Shown: positions 1-12,462, counted from the first letter of the stretch. The stretch: DNA of 64,000 nt from Perognathus longimembris pacificus (GCF_023159225.1 NC_063167.1:17983360-18047359); one strand, 5' to 3'. Numbers and translations: made by a program. Notes: generated by a model not told the origin, from the letters alone.

Positions 1-190
1 ATTAAGTCTTGCTTTATGTTGCTGACAAACCGTTGTGTTGGGAAATCAGTTTGCATATATTATCTTTATTCCCTCCCTGTTCATTAGTACAACATACTAC
101 GAGAAAGTATGTAAATTATACCTCTTGAAGAACTTTTACAAATTAAACACATCTGTGTCAACATCCTAAAGATTAAAAAAATCAATATTA

Positions 191-418
191 GGGGCTGGGA
201 ATATGGCCTAGAGGCAAGAGTGCTTGCCTCGTATACATGAAGCCCTAGGTTTGATTCCTCAGCACCACATATATAGAAGATGGTCAGAAGTGGCGCTGTG
301 GCTCAAGTGGCAGTGTGCTAACCTTGAGCAAAAAGAAGCCAGGGACAATGCTCATGCCCTGAGTCCGAGCCCCAGGACTGGCAAAAAAAATAAATAAGTA
401 AGAAATAAAAATAAAAAT
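191..418 (+). mobile_element. IDL-Geo SINE
   Basis: Left tRNA-Ala-like monomer (GGGGCTGGGAATATGGCC, B box GGTTTGATTCC) and Geo right monomer ending GGACTGGC plus an A-rich tail. Confidence 0.85.
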
Positions 419-519
419 TACCAGAACCCCTCCAGAATCCTTCCCCTCCCTTTGTGACACTTTGTAGACACTGTTCCTCCCCCTTCCTGTCAAAGTTTAC
501 TTCTTCACATCATTTAGCA

Positions 520-930
520 AGTTCTTTACCATCAGTTAATTTTGCCTGCTTTTAAACTTTATGTAAATGAGACCACCTCGTGTATTCTCTTAGGTTTAGC
601 TTCTTTTGTTCAATCTCATATTTTCAAGATTTATCCATGCTGTTACAAGTAGCAGTAGTTCATTCTCACTGATGTTTAATAGTTCATTGTTTGATTATGT
701 CATTCTTTGTGCATTCTGCTATTGACACACATTCGGCTTGTTTATATTTTAGGCTTTTATGAATACTAAAACATTCCTGTATATGTCTTTTGGCACATAT
801 TGCCATATATATATATATATATATATTTCTGTCAGGGTAGGCATTGGAGTGGAGCTGTTGGGTTTTAGAGAAAGTATAATATGTTCAACTTAAATAGCTA
901 GTATCAGACAATTTCCAAAGTAGGATTACC
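520..930 (+). repeat. ancient L1 fragment
   Basis: The text resembles the widespread old mammalian L1 segment: ATGTAAATGAGACCA, TTCAAGATTTATCCATG, AGCAGTAGTTCATTC and later ATTTCCAAAGTAGG. An (AT)n run at about 806-827 interrupts it. Confidence 0.65.
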
Positions 931-1060
931 AGTTTATTCTTCTACCTCAGCCTCCTGAGTAGCTAGGATTATGAGTGTGAGCTACCAGTGCCCAATAATA
1001 ACTCAGTACTTTTTGTCTTTATTTCTCAAAGGCATCTATGAAAGATGTTAATAGCTTTTC

Positions 1061-1268
1061 TTTCTTTTTTTTTTTGGCCAGTCCTGGGCCTTGGACTCAG
1101 GGCCTGAGCACTATCTCTGGCGTCTTCTTGCTCAAGGCTAGCACCCTGCCACTTGAGCCACAGCGTCACTTCTGGCCATTTTCTATATATGTGGTGCTGG
1201 GGAATTGAACCCAGGGCTTCATGTATACGAGGCGAGCACTCTTGCCACTAGGCCATATTCCCAGCCCC
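1061..1268 (-). mobile_element. IDL-Geo SINE
   Basis: Full dimer, minus orientation; direct repeats TGTTAATAGCTTTTC at 1046-1060 and 1269-1283. Confidence 0.9.
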
Positions 1269-1408
1269 TGTTAATAGCTTTTCAAGTGCCATTATTTTGC
1301 ATGGGACACCTTAGGTTGAGAAACCCTAATCCAAATGGCATGTAGCCCTAAGAAGGAGAACACTGAAGGGCAAGGTTAAACTGGGCAATAGTAGTCAGAG
1401 GACAAAAC

Positions 1409-1480
1409 ATTCATTCAGTAAACATTAACTGGGCACTAGCATGTATCAAATGCTGTGCTGACAAAAAACTTGAACAAGAC
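1409..1480 (-). repeat. L2-like fragment
   Basis: ATTCATTCAGTAAACATTAACTGGGCACTAGC is the reverse of the L2 3' end motif. Confidence 0.45.
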
Positions 1481-1639
1481 CAAAGGTTAGGGTTGGAAGG
1501 GAAAATAATATCTGGATGATGCCAATTAATTCTGGTTGTAGATCTTTATTAGTTTTTTTTTTACCCAGTTTAACTAACATAGGCTCATTTCACATTTGCT
1601 ACTTTCTGAGAGATTTACAAATATTAAAGTTATGAGTTG

Positions 1640-1770
1640 AATACTATTACTAAGATCTCATTTTATAGAGGAGAACAGAGGTATTAAATTCCTAAAGTTA
1701 CTCAGCTAAAACATAATAGAGCTTGGATTCATGTCCAACTTCTGGCTCCTGTTTTCTCTGCTTTGTACAA
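1640..1770 (-). repeat. MIR-like fragment
   Basis: CATTTTATAGAGGAGAACAG then TTACTCAGCTAAAACA and GGATTCATGTCCAACTTC follow the antisense MIR pattern at low identity. Confidence 0.45.
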
Positions 1771-1882
1771 TTAATGCAGACTAAGAAGGGGAATGTAGGT
1801 TGATCTGAAGGCCATTTTCCAAGGTGGTCAGTGATCTTGCCTCCAGTACTCTCTGTGTGAATACCTTTTCTTCTTTTTCCAG

Positions 1883-1925
1883 ACATGGCTGGATTCTGCC
1901 AAAGAAATAAAAAAGCAGGTTCGAG
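1883..1925 (+). CDS. EPB41: EPB41 exon 6, end of FERM F1 lobe
   Basis: This 43-nt exon reads TWLDSAKEIKKQVR plus the first base of a glycine codon. It lies between a TTTTTCCAG acceptor and a GTAAGT donor. It starts in phase 0 and ends in phase 1, matching the next exon. The segment belongs to the end of the F1 (ubiquitin-like) lobe of the FERM domain. The length is that of the conserved 4.1-family exon. Certainty is high because both neighbours continue the same protein. Confidence 0.95.
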
Positions 1926-2427
1926 GTAAGTGGATATAGCCCTTTTTTTTCCTTTAGTAGGTCAGAGGATTTCCAGCCACTTCTGGCTGTGAGTCAGTCA
2001 CTTTAGAATCTGACTATTGTAGATTGCTTTGAAACTGAGATAAAGCTTCCCTTGAAAGGAGGAGATTCCATAATAGAAAAATGCAGTAGAGGTGGACATT
2101 ATTGATATATAGGTCAGATCATGGCTTTTCTTTCTTTTTTTTTTTCTTTTACAACTAGTCAAAACTGGGAAAGATAGGTACAGGAGAGTAACAAAAGTGG
2201 AGAAGAACAAAGATGAGAAAAGGAAAATGATAGGTGAATCTTTTCTCAGATACTGCGGTAGCTTACTAGGTGGGGTTTGCTGACATTATGACTTCATTCC
2301 TAGCTCCAAACCCACTAGCATATCTTACTCCTGCATATCTTACCCAGATTGGTGCTCTGGAATGAAAAATATAGATTTGTGTTTTGCAATTCCAAATCCA
2401 ATGGGCTAGATAAGGGGTAGAGACAGG

Positions 2428-2666
2428 GGTGCTGGTGGTTCATGCCTATAATCCTAGCTACTCAGTGTGCTGAGATTTGAGGATCACAGCTCAAAGCCAG
2501 TGTGGGCAGGAAAGTGATGAGACTTTTATCTCAAATTAACTGCCAAAAAAAGCTGGAAGTGGAGCTGTAGTTCAAGTGGAAGAGTGCTTGTTTTGAGCAC
2601 AAAAGCTCAAGGACAGCATCTTGGCCCTGAGTTCAAGCCCTAGGACTGGCACCAAACAAACAAAAA
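2428..2666 (+). mobile_element. B1-Geo SINE
   Basis: B1-like left half (CATGCCTATAATCCTAGCTA) joined to Geo right half (GTTCAAGTGGAAGAGTGC). Confidence 0.85.
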
Positions 2667-2734
2667 TCACAGAAAATAAAAATTGAGTATTTCAAGGTTG
2701 TTTTTAACAACCAGAAATGTGAACATAAACATAG

Positions 2735-2833
<99 letters not shown>

Positions 2834-2962
2834 TAAACAATCAATATTAAATGTTACAGTTAAATATGTAATAGTAATTCTCATCATCACATACTCTATA
2901 CAGAATTAAAGAAAAGTCATGACCTATTAAGTGATCAGCCTAAAATAGAAAGTTTCTGTTCA

Positions 2963-3173
2963 GGCTGGGGATATAGCCTAGTGGCAAGAGCGCTTGCCTC
3001 GTATACATGAAGCCCTGGGTTCGATTCCCCAGCACCACATATACAGAAAATGGCCAGAAGTGGTGCTGTGACTCAAGTGGCAGAGTGCTAGCCTTGAGCA
3101 AAAAAAAGCCAGGGACAGTGCTCAGGCCCTGAGTCCAAGGCCCAGGACTGGCAAAAAAAAAAAAAAAAAAAAA
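2963..3173 (+). mobile_element. IDL-Geo SINE
   Basis: Full dimer with a 20-base A tail; direct repeats AGAAAGTTTCTGTTCA at 2947-2962 and 3174-3189. Confidence 0.92.
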
Positions 3174-3447
3174 AGAAAGTTTCTGTTCACATCAAGACAG
3201 GCTTATAGATAAGTGAGCCTAAAAGCTTAAAATATTTGACCTTCCTGGAAGAAACTTGCAAGGGAACTAGTCTTGCTTATCGTGTATATTCTGCTAATTG
3301 TGAACGGAACTCTTTTAAACCACAGCACCCTCAAGAGGTCAGTAAACAAATGTCAAAATGCCAAAAGCAACTGTCCAAGTAGCTCTGTTGTTCGTTTGCT
3401 TTCACCCCTCCCCCCGCCAGCCATATTCCTCTAATTTAATTTTTATT

Positions 3448-3653
3448 TATTTATATATTTTTTGCCAATCCTGGGGATTGAACTCAGGGCCTGAGCACTA
3501 TCACTGAGCTTCTTTTGTTCAAGGCTAGCATTCTACCACTTGAGCCACAGCACCACTTCCGGCCTTTTCTGTTTATGTGGTACCGGGGAATGGAACCCAG
3601 GGCTTCATTTATGCTACGCATACACTCTAACACTAGGCCACATTCCAAGCCCC
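3448..3653 (-). mobile_element. IDL-Geo SINE, diverged
   Basis: Older full dimer with many substitutions. Confidence 0.8.
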
Positions 3654-3942
3654 GTATTCCTCTTCTTATAGTGATCAAAAATGCTACAGTCTCAGGATTA
3701 TTATTTCTTTCTACCTCCCTTTTAAGTTAGATGATGAGGTACATGTTCCTAATGAACTTAAACTTCTTTCAAGTCTACTTATTTATAAAATAAATCTTGT
3801 ATTCCTTAAAACAACCAGCTGATTTCTCTTAAGAAAATAACTTTTCTTGAATTAAAAAAAAAGGCTAACAAAAACATGGAAAAGGCAATAGATTATAAGG
3901 AATACTACTGTACATTCTTACATCTATACCATCATTCATAGA

Positions 3943-3947
<5 letters not shown>

Positions 3948-3980
<33 letters not shown>

Positions 3981-4253
3981 TTATTTTTTTGGCCAGTCCT
4001 GGGCCTTGGACTCGGGGCCTGAGCACTGTCCCTGGCTTCTTTTTTTTTTTTTTTTTTGGCCAGTCCTGGGTCTTGGACTCAGGGCCTGAGCACCGTCCCT
4101 GGCTTCTTCCAGCTCAAGGCTAGCACTCTGCCACTTGAGCCACAGCGCCACTTCTGGCCGTTTTTTTCTGTATATGTGGTGCTGGGGAATCGAACCTAGG
4201 GCCTCGTGTATCCGAGGCAGGCACTCTTGCCACTAGGCTATATCCCCAGCCCC
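3948..4253 (-). mobile_element. IDL-Geo SINE plus a truncated second copy
   Basis: Direct repeats CATTCATAGACTCTT at 3933-3947 and 4254-4268 enclose a Geo fragment (3989-4040) and a complete dimer with its own T run (4040-4253). Confidence 0.88.
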
Positions 4254-5209
4254 CATTCATAGACTCTTATGCCACATAGATGCTAGGCAAATAATTGCTA
4301 AATTGAATTTCTGATTGCTGAGAAATCACTTTCGAATTCTGGTTTTGCTATAAACCATTAAATTTCAGGTAATTATATTCTTTAGGCCTTAGTTTCCATA
4401 TTTTTCAAATAATGGAATAAACTTAAAATCAGACTCAAACTCCATGAAAAGTTTATAGCTTTTGTAAAGATTATTGTTGTCCAGTTATTCATAATGCATT
4501 CTTAAAGATGATATATAATATCTCTGAGAAAAATCAATATTTCATTTTCACAGGTAATATTTGTCTCTTAGCAATTTTTCTTTCTTCATCCAGGTTCACT
4601 CTATATAAAACAAAGCTTAGCTCTGAAAAGCTTTGCTAATTACCTACATCTTAAAGGGGTTGAGATTCTTCTGGTATTGATCTGGCTATACATATATATG
4701 TATATATGTATGCTTATATATAAATGTATATATATTCAGTGACTAATTACTGATAGTAAAAACTATTGTTAATGAATGTTATTCAATAATCTATTATGGT
4801 AAAAAAAAGATGTTGTTCTAATTAAAGTAGCAATTGTTAATGTAATCACTTTTCTGTCTGTCATAATAGTCCCAGATGGTTAACTCGATCAGTTAGGAAC
4901 TGTGGTAAGGAGATCAGGGTCAGAGGTATGAACATCAACTGATAGAAGTACATGATAGAGCATTCAGTTGTTTCATTGGACTGAATATTTTAAAATACAA
5001 TTTTACTGTTGTTATTACGGTATTGTACAGAGGATTTACCATTTCACAAGTCAAGAAATGGGTACATTTCTTTTTTGGACAATGCCACCCCTTTCTTTGC
5101 TTTTCCCAGTATTCCCCTTTTGTCTCTGCCCACAGGTTGTGTAGTTCATTTTCCACATAGTGTAGACTGAATAACATGATTGGACTGAGTGTTTTAAATG
5201 CAATCTGAA

Positions 5210-5333
5210 GGGGGGAGGGGGGAATGAGGGACGAGGTAACAAACAGTAAAAGAAATGTATCCAATGCCTAATGTATGAAACTGTAACCTCTCTGTAATTC
5301 AGTTTGATAATAAAAAAAATATATATATATATA
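5210..5333 (+). mobile_element. retroposed tail fragment with 14-bp direct repeats
   Basis: Flanked by AAATGCAATCTGAA at 5196-5209 and 5334-5347. Contains GAAATGTATCCAATGCC, GAAACTGTAACCTCTCTG and an A/AT-rich tail. Shares its 3' text with 13000-13378 and, reversed, with 10626-10928. Confidence 0.7.
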
Positions 5334-5942
5334 AAATGCAATCTGAAACCTCTACAGGTTAGCATACAGGTGGAATTAGTCCTACAAAGTGCCTGAGCAC
5401 TTGGAGGAAAAGAACCAGTGTTGATGTTGGAGGAAAGATGGATCACTAATGTCATCTTTTGTTTATAAAGGATTGGCATAGTTGTACACTTTGCAAGGCA
5501 GCATGATAGAGAAGGGGGCCTGCTTTTGCACCAAAGAGCCTTTTTTACAAGCATTAAACAAGCTTAATCCCTGAGGCTGCCTCCTCATCTATAATCTGGC
5601 ACCCACTTTACAATGATAATTAGTTATGTATGTGTGGTCTTCAATATTTGCACACAACCAAGTATTAATTTCTTTATCTTCTTCAGACTTTTCCAACCTT
5701 TCCTCTTTTTTTCTAAACTGCTTTCCAAAATTATGGTATTTTTTGAATATTTAAAGTATGCAGAAAGGAAGAAATCCCACAATGAATGGCTATATGCCCA
5801 CTTACTTAGATTAAATAACTCCTAGTGTTTTTTCATATTTATTTAATCTCTTTTTTTCTCTTCCTGTCTCTCGTCTTCCTTTTCTTTCTGTCTCTATCTT
5901 GTTGTTGTTGGCATGTAAACATCTTTTCTTTTTTGGCTATAG

Positions 5943-6161
5943 GTACTACTTGTGTCTTCAGCTTCGGCAGGATATCGTTGATGGACGTCTTCCCTGTTCC
6001 TTTGCAACCTTAGCATTACTAGGTTCTTACACCATCCAGTCTGAGCTGGGAGACTATGATGCAGAACTTCATGGTGTGGATTATGTTAGTGATTTTAAAC
6101 TGGCTCCAAATCAGACCAAGGAACTTGAAGAGAAGGTCATGGAACTACACAAATCGTACAG
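5943..6161 (+). CDS. EPB41: EPB41 exon 8, FERM F2 lobe
   Basis: This 219-nt exon runs from the second half of the split arginine through [33 protein letters not shown] and [14 protein letters not shown] to ELHKSY, ending in another split arginine. It forms most of the alpha-helical F2 lobe. In human 4.1R the exon 8 segment is reported to hold the glycophorin C contact. One visible difference from my memory of human is DIVDGR where human has DIVAGR. The acceptor follows a long TTTTCTTTT tract ending in CTATAG, and the donor is GTGAAT. Confidence 0.96.
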
Positions 6162-6235
6162 GTGAATATATCTCCAGGATTTGTTCTGTTTTGGCAGTAA
6201 ATTTAAGCCCTTGATGTATCTACTCGAGGGGAGTC

Positions 6236-6436
6236 ATGGTACAATAGAAAGAGTTAGCATGAGTCATTCCTTCTCCTGTTTGACACTGAGGAAGTCACTT
6301 AAGCTCTTTGGACCTCAGTTTTCTCGTTAGAGCAATGGGCATCATATTGTAGGATGGGAACTAAATGAAGTAATATATCTCAAGCACTTAGCACAGGGGT
6401 TGGCACCTAGTAGGTGCTCAACAAAAGGTAGCCATT
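6236..6436 (+). repeat. MIR
   Basis: Recognisable MIR core and tail: GAAGTCACTTAAGCTC, CCTCAGTTTTCTCG, CAAGCACTTAGCACAGG, TTGGCACCTAGTAGGTGC and TCAACAAA. It sits 75 bases past exon 8. Confidence 0.8.
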
Positions 6437-6454
6437 ACTGTTGCCCTGCCTGTG

Positions 6455-6690
6455 TGTGTGTGCCGATGCTGAGGCTTGAGCTAAGGGCCTAGGTACAGTC
6501 TCCTTAGCCTTTTTCCTTAAAGCTAGCATTCTATCACTTGAGCCATAGCTCCACTTCTGGCTTTTTGTTAGTTAACTGGAGGTGAGAGTATTATAGACTT
6601 TCTTGCCTGGGATGGCTTTGAACTGCAGTTTCAGAGCTCAGCTGCCTGAGTAGCTAGGATTATAGACATGAGCCATCAGAGCCTAGCTGC
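6455..6690 (-). mobile_element. B1-Geo SINE
   Basis: Geo half then B1 half in minus orientation, ending GAGCCATCAGAGCC. Confidence 0.82.
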
Positions 6691-6857
6691 CTTTCTTTTC
6701 TTCTTTCCTCCAGGTTTTAAATTTACATTGCTGTCCTCAAGAGCTTGCGGGTTTTAAACTTGGGTTCTATGTACATGGGTAGAGGACTTAGGAAATCCCT
6801 GAAAGCAACTTTAAAAGTCTTTATTAAATTTACTGGCTCTACTACCTATTTGTTTGT

Positions 6858-7091
6858 TTGCTTTTTTCAGTCGTGGGGCTTGAACTGTGGGCCTGGGTAC
6901 TGTCCCTGAGCTCTTCAGCTCAAGGTTAGCACTCTACCACTTGAGCCACAGCACCACTTCTGGTTTTCTGGTGGTTAATTAGTGATGAGAGTCTCACAGA
7001 CTTTCCTGCCCAGGCTGGCTTTGAACCGTGATCCTCAGATCTCAGCATCCTGAGTGCCAAGATTACAGGTGTGAGCCAGTGGTGCCTGGCT
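6858..7091 (-). mobile_element. B1-Geo SINE
   Basis: Full minus dimer ending GCCAGTGGTGCCTGGC. Confidence 0.85.
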
Positions 7092-7245
7092 TCCACCGTG
7101 TTATTTTGATGAAAATAATTCAGGAGGATCACCACTGTTCAAGACGAACTCAGGCTAAAAGTTAGTAGGATTCCACTGAACCTATATTTGGCATCTCAGC
7201 TTAGGTATAAAGGTATAAAGAGGGAGTTATAAAGAGGAGGATTGC

Positions 7246-7390
7246 AGTTCAAGCTGGCCAAGGTAAGAACCTGATGTCCTATCAAAAAAGTAACTTAAGC
7301 AAAAAGGGCTAGGGTCATGGCTCAAGTAGTGAAGTATCTGCCTAGCAAACATGAGGCCCTGAGTCCAAACCTCACTACCTCCAAAAAGAA
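7246..7390 (+). mobile_element. B1 fragment plus ID-like monomer
   Basis: TTCAAGCTGGCCAAGG followed by a tRNA-like unit with GGCTCAAGTAGTGAAG and GAGTCCAAACCTC. Confidence 0.6.
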
Positions 7391-7750
7391 GAGAAGCAAG
7401 AAGAAGAGGAAAATCTCTGAGTTTTATCGTTTTTTCTTAATGTCTAAACAAGTGCTTTATTTATGAGCTCTATCCCCATTTCAAGAGTAATCTTAATGAA
7501 ATAGTGAAAGTGTTAATTTTATTAAGTATTAAACATATTTCAATTTAGTGTTCAGTGATTTAGTGAGAATTACACATAACACATTCCTGATTCATACTGA
7601 AGTACAATAGTTGTCTTGAGGAAAGTACTTCTATGATTGTGAACTGAATTAGCCACCTTTCAGCACTCTTCTGAAAAATAAAAATAAAGACGAACTGTGA
7701 TTATTGAGACTTGGTTATCCTGTATACATTTTCACAAAAATGAAAGGAGG

Positions 7751-7950
7751 GGGCTGGGACTATGACCTAGTAGTAGAGTGCTTGCCTTGTATACATGAAG
7801 CCCTGGGTTTGATTCCTCAGCATCATGTATATAGAAAAAGCCAGAAGTGGCGCTGTGGCTCAAGCGATACAGTGCTAGCCTTGAGCAAAAAGAAGCTAGG
7901 GACAGTGCTCAGGCACTAAGTTCAAGCCCCAGGACTAGCCAAAAAAAAGG
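7751..7950 (+). mobile_element. IDL-Geo SINE
   Basis: Full dimer, GGGCTGGGACTATGACC to GGACTAGCC plus A tail. Confidence 0.85.
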
Positions 7951-8045
7951 AAAGAAGCCAGATCTTTAAGGAAAACAACAACAAACAACTAACAGTATAT
8001 GTTGCTTGTCACAAAATTCAGGCCTTCAAGTAAAAATTAAAGTTT

Positions 8046-8155
8046 TATCTTGGCAGTGTGGTGCATTCCTATAGTTCCAGTTACTTGGGAATCTGAGGCA
8101 GGAGGATCACTTGAGCTAAGGATTTGGGAGCCAGCTTGGGCCTGTCTCTCTAAAA
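8046..8155 (+). mobile_element. B1 monomer
   Basis: TGGCAGTGTGGTGCATTCC to GGATCACTTGAGC and an A-rich tail. Confidence 0.65.
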
Positions 8156-8286
8156 ATAAATTAGAATTTTGGAAAACTACCATATGCCATCATGATCTAG
8201 ATAGGTTACAAATACATAAAGGTATTTCTGCTGAGATTGGTGATGTTTTAAATTAATCTTACTTCTAAATTATATATATATATATA

Positions 8287-8736
8287 TGCCAGGTGATGGT
8301 GACTTATCCCTGTAATCCTGGCTACTCAGGAGGCTGAAAAATTCTTTTATCTCCAATCAAAAGACTCTTACCTCCTTGGGCTGGGGATATAGCCTAGTGG
8401 CAAGAGTGCCTGCCTCGGATACACGAGGCCCTAGGTTCGATTCCCCAGCACCACATATACAGAAAAACGGCCAGAAGTGGCGCTGTGGCTCAAGTGGCGG
8501 AGTGCTAGCCTTGAGCGGGAAGAAGCCAGGGACCAGTGCTCAGGCCCTGAGTCCAAGGCCCAGGACTGGCCAAAAAAAAAAAAACAAAAAAAAAACAAAA
8601 GACTCTTACCTCCAATCAAGTAGTGAAATACAGGAAGTGAGGTGTGGTTCAAGTGGCAAAGCTCTAGTTTTGAGTGAAAAAGCTAAGCATGATAAGTCCC
8701 TGCGTTCAAGCTTCAGCACCAGCCCCTGTCAAATAT
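8287..8736 (+). mobile_element. B1-Geo SINE split by a young IDL-Geo
   Basis: B1-like left part 8287-8375, Geo-like right part 8614-8736. Between them an IDL-Geo (8376-8595) has 18-bp direct repeats CAAAAGACTCTTACCTCC at 8358-8375 and 8596-8613. Confidence 0.88.
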
Positions 8737-8799
8737 AAAAAGGTTTATTACTGATATGTTTTCAGAGTTCACATTGTTACTAAAGTTCAAAAAATTGCT

Positions 8800-9014
8800 A
8801 TTTTTTTGTTTTTGTGCCAATCCTGGGGCTTGAACTTAGGGCCTGGCCACAGTCCCTGAACTTCTTTGGCTGAAGGCTAGCACTCTACCACTTGAGCCAC
8901 TGTAGTTTATTGGAGGTAAGAGTCTCATGGACTTTCCTAACTGGGCTGGCTTCAAACCACGATCCTCAGATCTCTGAGTAGCTAGGATTACAGGTGTAAG
9001 CCACCAGTGCCTGG
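8800..9014 (-). mobile_element. B1-Geo SINE
   Basis: Minus dimer ending GCCACCAGTGCCTGGC. Confidence 0.83.
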
Positions 9015-9295
9015 CAAGAAATTGCTATTGTTAAGTTTTTGTATATTACCAATGAAGACTATTTCAAATTCTCAACTCTTTTTTTTTATACAGATGTTAC
9101 TAATAGTACAAAAATGGATTTATTATTATATTTAGTGATTTAATAAATCAATATTTTAAATTTCCTTAGTTTTAAATTTTCTTCGTGAATACTGATGCTA
9201 TTCACATAATGAAGAGTACTTTGGAATCCTCAAAAAATAAGAGAAAATAAACTAATCTTAAGGTCAAAAGAGCTTGAGAACCCCTGAATTAGGCA

Positions 9296-9445
9296 GTAAG
9301 GCACAAGGCTCTAGAGTCAGGCTTTTTTTTTTTTTTTTAATTTGGGTTCTCTTCCTTATTTGCTGTGTGACTTTTGCTACACTTAAATTTTCAGTTATCT
9401 GACCTGAAAAATGAGGATGATAATATGAATTTTGTGACTGTTAAG
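9296..9445 (+). repeat. MIR fragment
   Basis: AGGCTCTAGAGTCAGGCT, TTTGCTGTGTGACTTTTGC and TGAAAAATGAGGATGATAA follow MIR order, with a T-run expansion inside. Confidence 0.6.
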
Positions 9446-10282
9446 TGAGGAAATCCACTTGTGATCCTTTACACAACAACTAGTTTATTATGAGAACTAT
9501 ATAACTTGCCGGAATAGTAATATTCATTTCTATCTCCATTTTGTAAGCACTGAATGTAAGTCTGGGTTTGGAGAACCACTGTGAGAACTTAACAGAATTT
9601 AAACCTAAGTTGGTGGAAGAATTGCCAAGATCCAGTTGCTGCTCTGTTGAGTATCTGGTATTCCATGAGTAGAAAATTTGGAGGTCTGTCATTATGCAAT
9701 TTTCTTGCTCTTTTTTTTTGAAAGATGGGCAGTCATTACAAGCAGAAACCCAAATGGAAAATTTATGTTCAACATTATAGGGTTTTAACCATTCCAAAGA
9801 AATTTCTGCTAAGATGTATTTATTTTACTATGAACACTGCCCGTTGTACTCCCCAGTCAAATAGAAGACAAATATGTAAGTGAAAAATGTAGTAGTGGCC
9901 CTTTGCCCAGACAGGGATTTTGAAGCTATAATTAACTCTTCATATTAATACTAGCAAATCAATCCCTAAAAGTTAATTGCCCTCTGTTTATCGGTAGTAA
10001 GAAGGCATGCAAATTTATCGGTTATCATTGACTTAATTATTTGAAATCACAATCCTTAATTAGGGGTTGCAACAGTGTTGTCATATAAAACTGAAACTAA
10101 CAGAATATCTCTACCGATTTCATTTCTTTGGAATAAATACAGGAAAATTGTCTCAAATACTCTTTGTAAAAGAGCAAGAGTTAGCCAGTTCCAGATCTCC
10201 CAAGTTGAATACTTTTGTAATCTGTAGTATTTACTAATAGTAAAATATGAAAGGATTCCGAATAAATTCTCAATAGTACTTA

Positions 10283-10613
10283 TTTCCTTTTTTGCTTTGA
10301 GGAGTACTAAGATTTTAATTCAGGATCTCACACTTGCTGCGTTTGCTTGCTAGGCTGATACTTTACCATTTGAACCACACTTCTAGACAGTTTTCAGCTG
10401 ATTATTTTCATGAAGTCTCACAGACTTTTCTTCCCATGCTGGCTTTGACCCATGATCCTCAGATCTTACTCTTCTGCATAGTTAGGATCACAGGTGTGAG
10501 CCACAGATACCTGGCCTTAGCAGAACTCTCTGCTTTTGTTTTTTTTCATGCAAGTACTGGGGTCTGAACTCAGGGTCTATGTTTTTGCTTGGCTTTTTTG
10601 TTCAAGGCTGCTT
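10283..10613 (-). mobile_element. B1-Geo SINE plus a Geo fragment
   Basis: A diverged minus dimer (10283-10515) is followed by a Geo piece (10538-10613) cut by the retroposon at 10626. Confidence 0.7.
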
Positions 10614-10625
10614 AACAGCACTCTT

Positions 10626-10928
10626 TTTTTTTTCTTTTTGTTTGTTTGTTTGTTTTTATTTGTTTATTTATTTTTTTATTATTAATTGAACATAAATTTT
10701 TTTACAAGGTGTTGTGCAAAGAGGGTGCAGTTACATAGTAGGGCAGTGTGTACATTTCTTGTGATATCTTACAACCTGTTTTTCCATCCCTTGTCTAGGT
10801 CAGGTAGACCCATATGCAATATACAATGTATCAAGCACATATACAGTGTTCACAGACTTGGTCTCTACTGTCTCTCCGTCTCCCTTTGTTAACAGTCATA
10901 TATCAGGGAGATCATGCCCCTTTGTTTT
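10626..10928 (-). mobile_element. retroposon tail copy, minus orientation, 15-bp direct repeats
   Basis: CTTAACAGCACTCTT occurs at 10611-10625 and 10929-10943. The T-rich left end is the poly(A) of a minus-strand copy. Reversed text GAAATGTACACACTGCC and TGTAACTGCACCCTCTTTGC matches the related copies. Probably a truncated LINE-1 3' end of this lineage. Confidence 0.7.
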
Positions 10929-11194
10929 CTTAACAGCACTCTTAATGGCTTAGAGCTATTTCATCTTTGTGCAATTATATTGTTAAGATTTTTGAAAAGT
11001 CTTAGAAATTTTAATAAAAATTTTCATCTTTATATTTTAAGATGAAATATAATTTAAACATGTATGATATTAACAACATATGTGTTATAATTACATGCAC
11101 ACACATCTCTGGCTAGTAAGGTTATAGGAGATTTTCCTGATTTTTTTGTGTGTGCTTTTAATAATATTTTCCAAATTTATGTGACAAATGTATA

Positions 11195-11399
11195 TGATTT
11201 TTTTTTTTTGCCAGTCCTGGGGCTTGGACTCAGGGCCTGAGCACTGTCCTTGGCTTCTTTTTGCTCAAGGCTAGCACTCTGCCACTTGAGCCACAGTGCC
11301 ACTTCTGGCTTTTTCTGTGTATGCGGTGCTGAGGAATCAAACCCTGGGCTTCGTGCATACTAGGCAAGCACTCTACCACTAAGCCACATTTCCAGCCCC
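11195..11399 (-). mobile_element. IDL-Geo SINE
   Basis: Full minus-orientation dimer ending TCCAGCCCCC. Confidence 0.87.
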
Positions 11400-11811
11400 C
11401 ATGATTTTTATAACTGGAAATATCTTTCTGGGTCATTAGGTGGGACAGAGCAAGGAAATCAGTCATGCAGGGGAACAAGTCTGGCTTAAGATTTTGAGGC
11501 ATAGGCAGAATAAGGAAGATATTTGTGAATTTAAAGCTAGCTTGGTATGAGGAATTAAAAGTTCAAATAGATAAGGTCAAGTGTGGGTACTTGCTGGTCA
11601 GTTTCAGGCTATGCAGAACAAGAAGGGCCTATGTAGGGTGCAGCAACTATGTGGATGAACAGGGTGATGAAGATTCGTAGGAGGTGGTTTAATATTGAGT
11701 CAGTGTCGGAAGGAAGGAAGGCAAGCATATGTGGGGAGCAGCCAGCAGAGGAGCCTGTACAGGATGAGGAAGGCAGTGGAGCAGTGAAATTATCTATGAG
11801 ATTTTATTTTA

Positions 11812-12065
11812 TTTTTTTCTGTGCTAGTACTGGGGCTTGAACTCAGGGCCTCAGCACTTTCCCTGAATTTTTGTGCTCAAGGCTAGCATTCTACCACTTG
11901 AACCACAGCTCCACTTCCAGCTTTTTTTTTGGGGGGGGGCGGGTAGCTAATTGGAGTTAAGAATCTCATGGGCTTTGTTGCTTGGGCTGTCTTCAAATTG
12001 AAATCTTCAGATCTCAGCCTCCTGAGTAGCTAGGATTACAGGTAGGAGCCACTGGTGCCTGGCTA
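11812..12065 (-). mobile_element. B1-Geo SINE
   Basis: Minus dimer with a G-rich run in the linker. Confidence 0.83.
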
Positions 12066-12462
12066 TATATAGGATTTGGAGGAAGAGACAATTGATCAAA
12101 TTAGTCAAAATAATCAACATAAGAGTTGGTAAACAATATGAAAATTATGAAAAGGAAAAAAACTAAAATGAATACTGTGACATTGTATTAAAACTTGAGA
12201 TTTCAATGTGAACTACTGATTTCCCATGTATAGATAGATAGATGGATATAGAAATGCAGATGTAAACAGGTTCATAAGTACATACCTATATACTTCACAT
12301 TGTGCTAGAAGAAGACACTCCATAAATGATGAGAAATGTTTAGAAGGACAGAGAATCGAGCTTGCAGAAGCCTCTTGTAATCAAATTTGGGACAGTTTAA
12401 GCAAGAAAATAAGCAAGAAAAACAATCCATTATATCGCTTTGAATAAAATAAGAATCTACCT

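Noticed and set aside
191..260. tRNA-Ala-like sequence as a tRNA gene
   Set aside because: It is the left monomer of a SINE, present dozens of times with a Geo half and A tail; no intact tRNA fold.
5051..5554. 167-codon minus-strand ORF
   Set aside because: It crosses a retroposed fragment with direct repeats and an AT run; composition is not coding.
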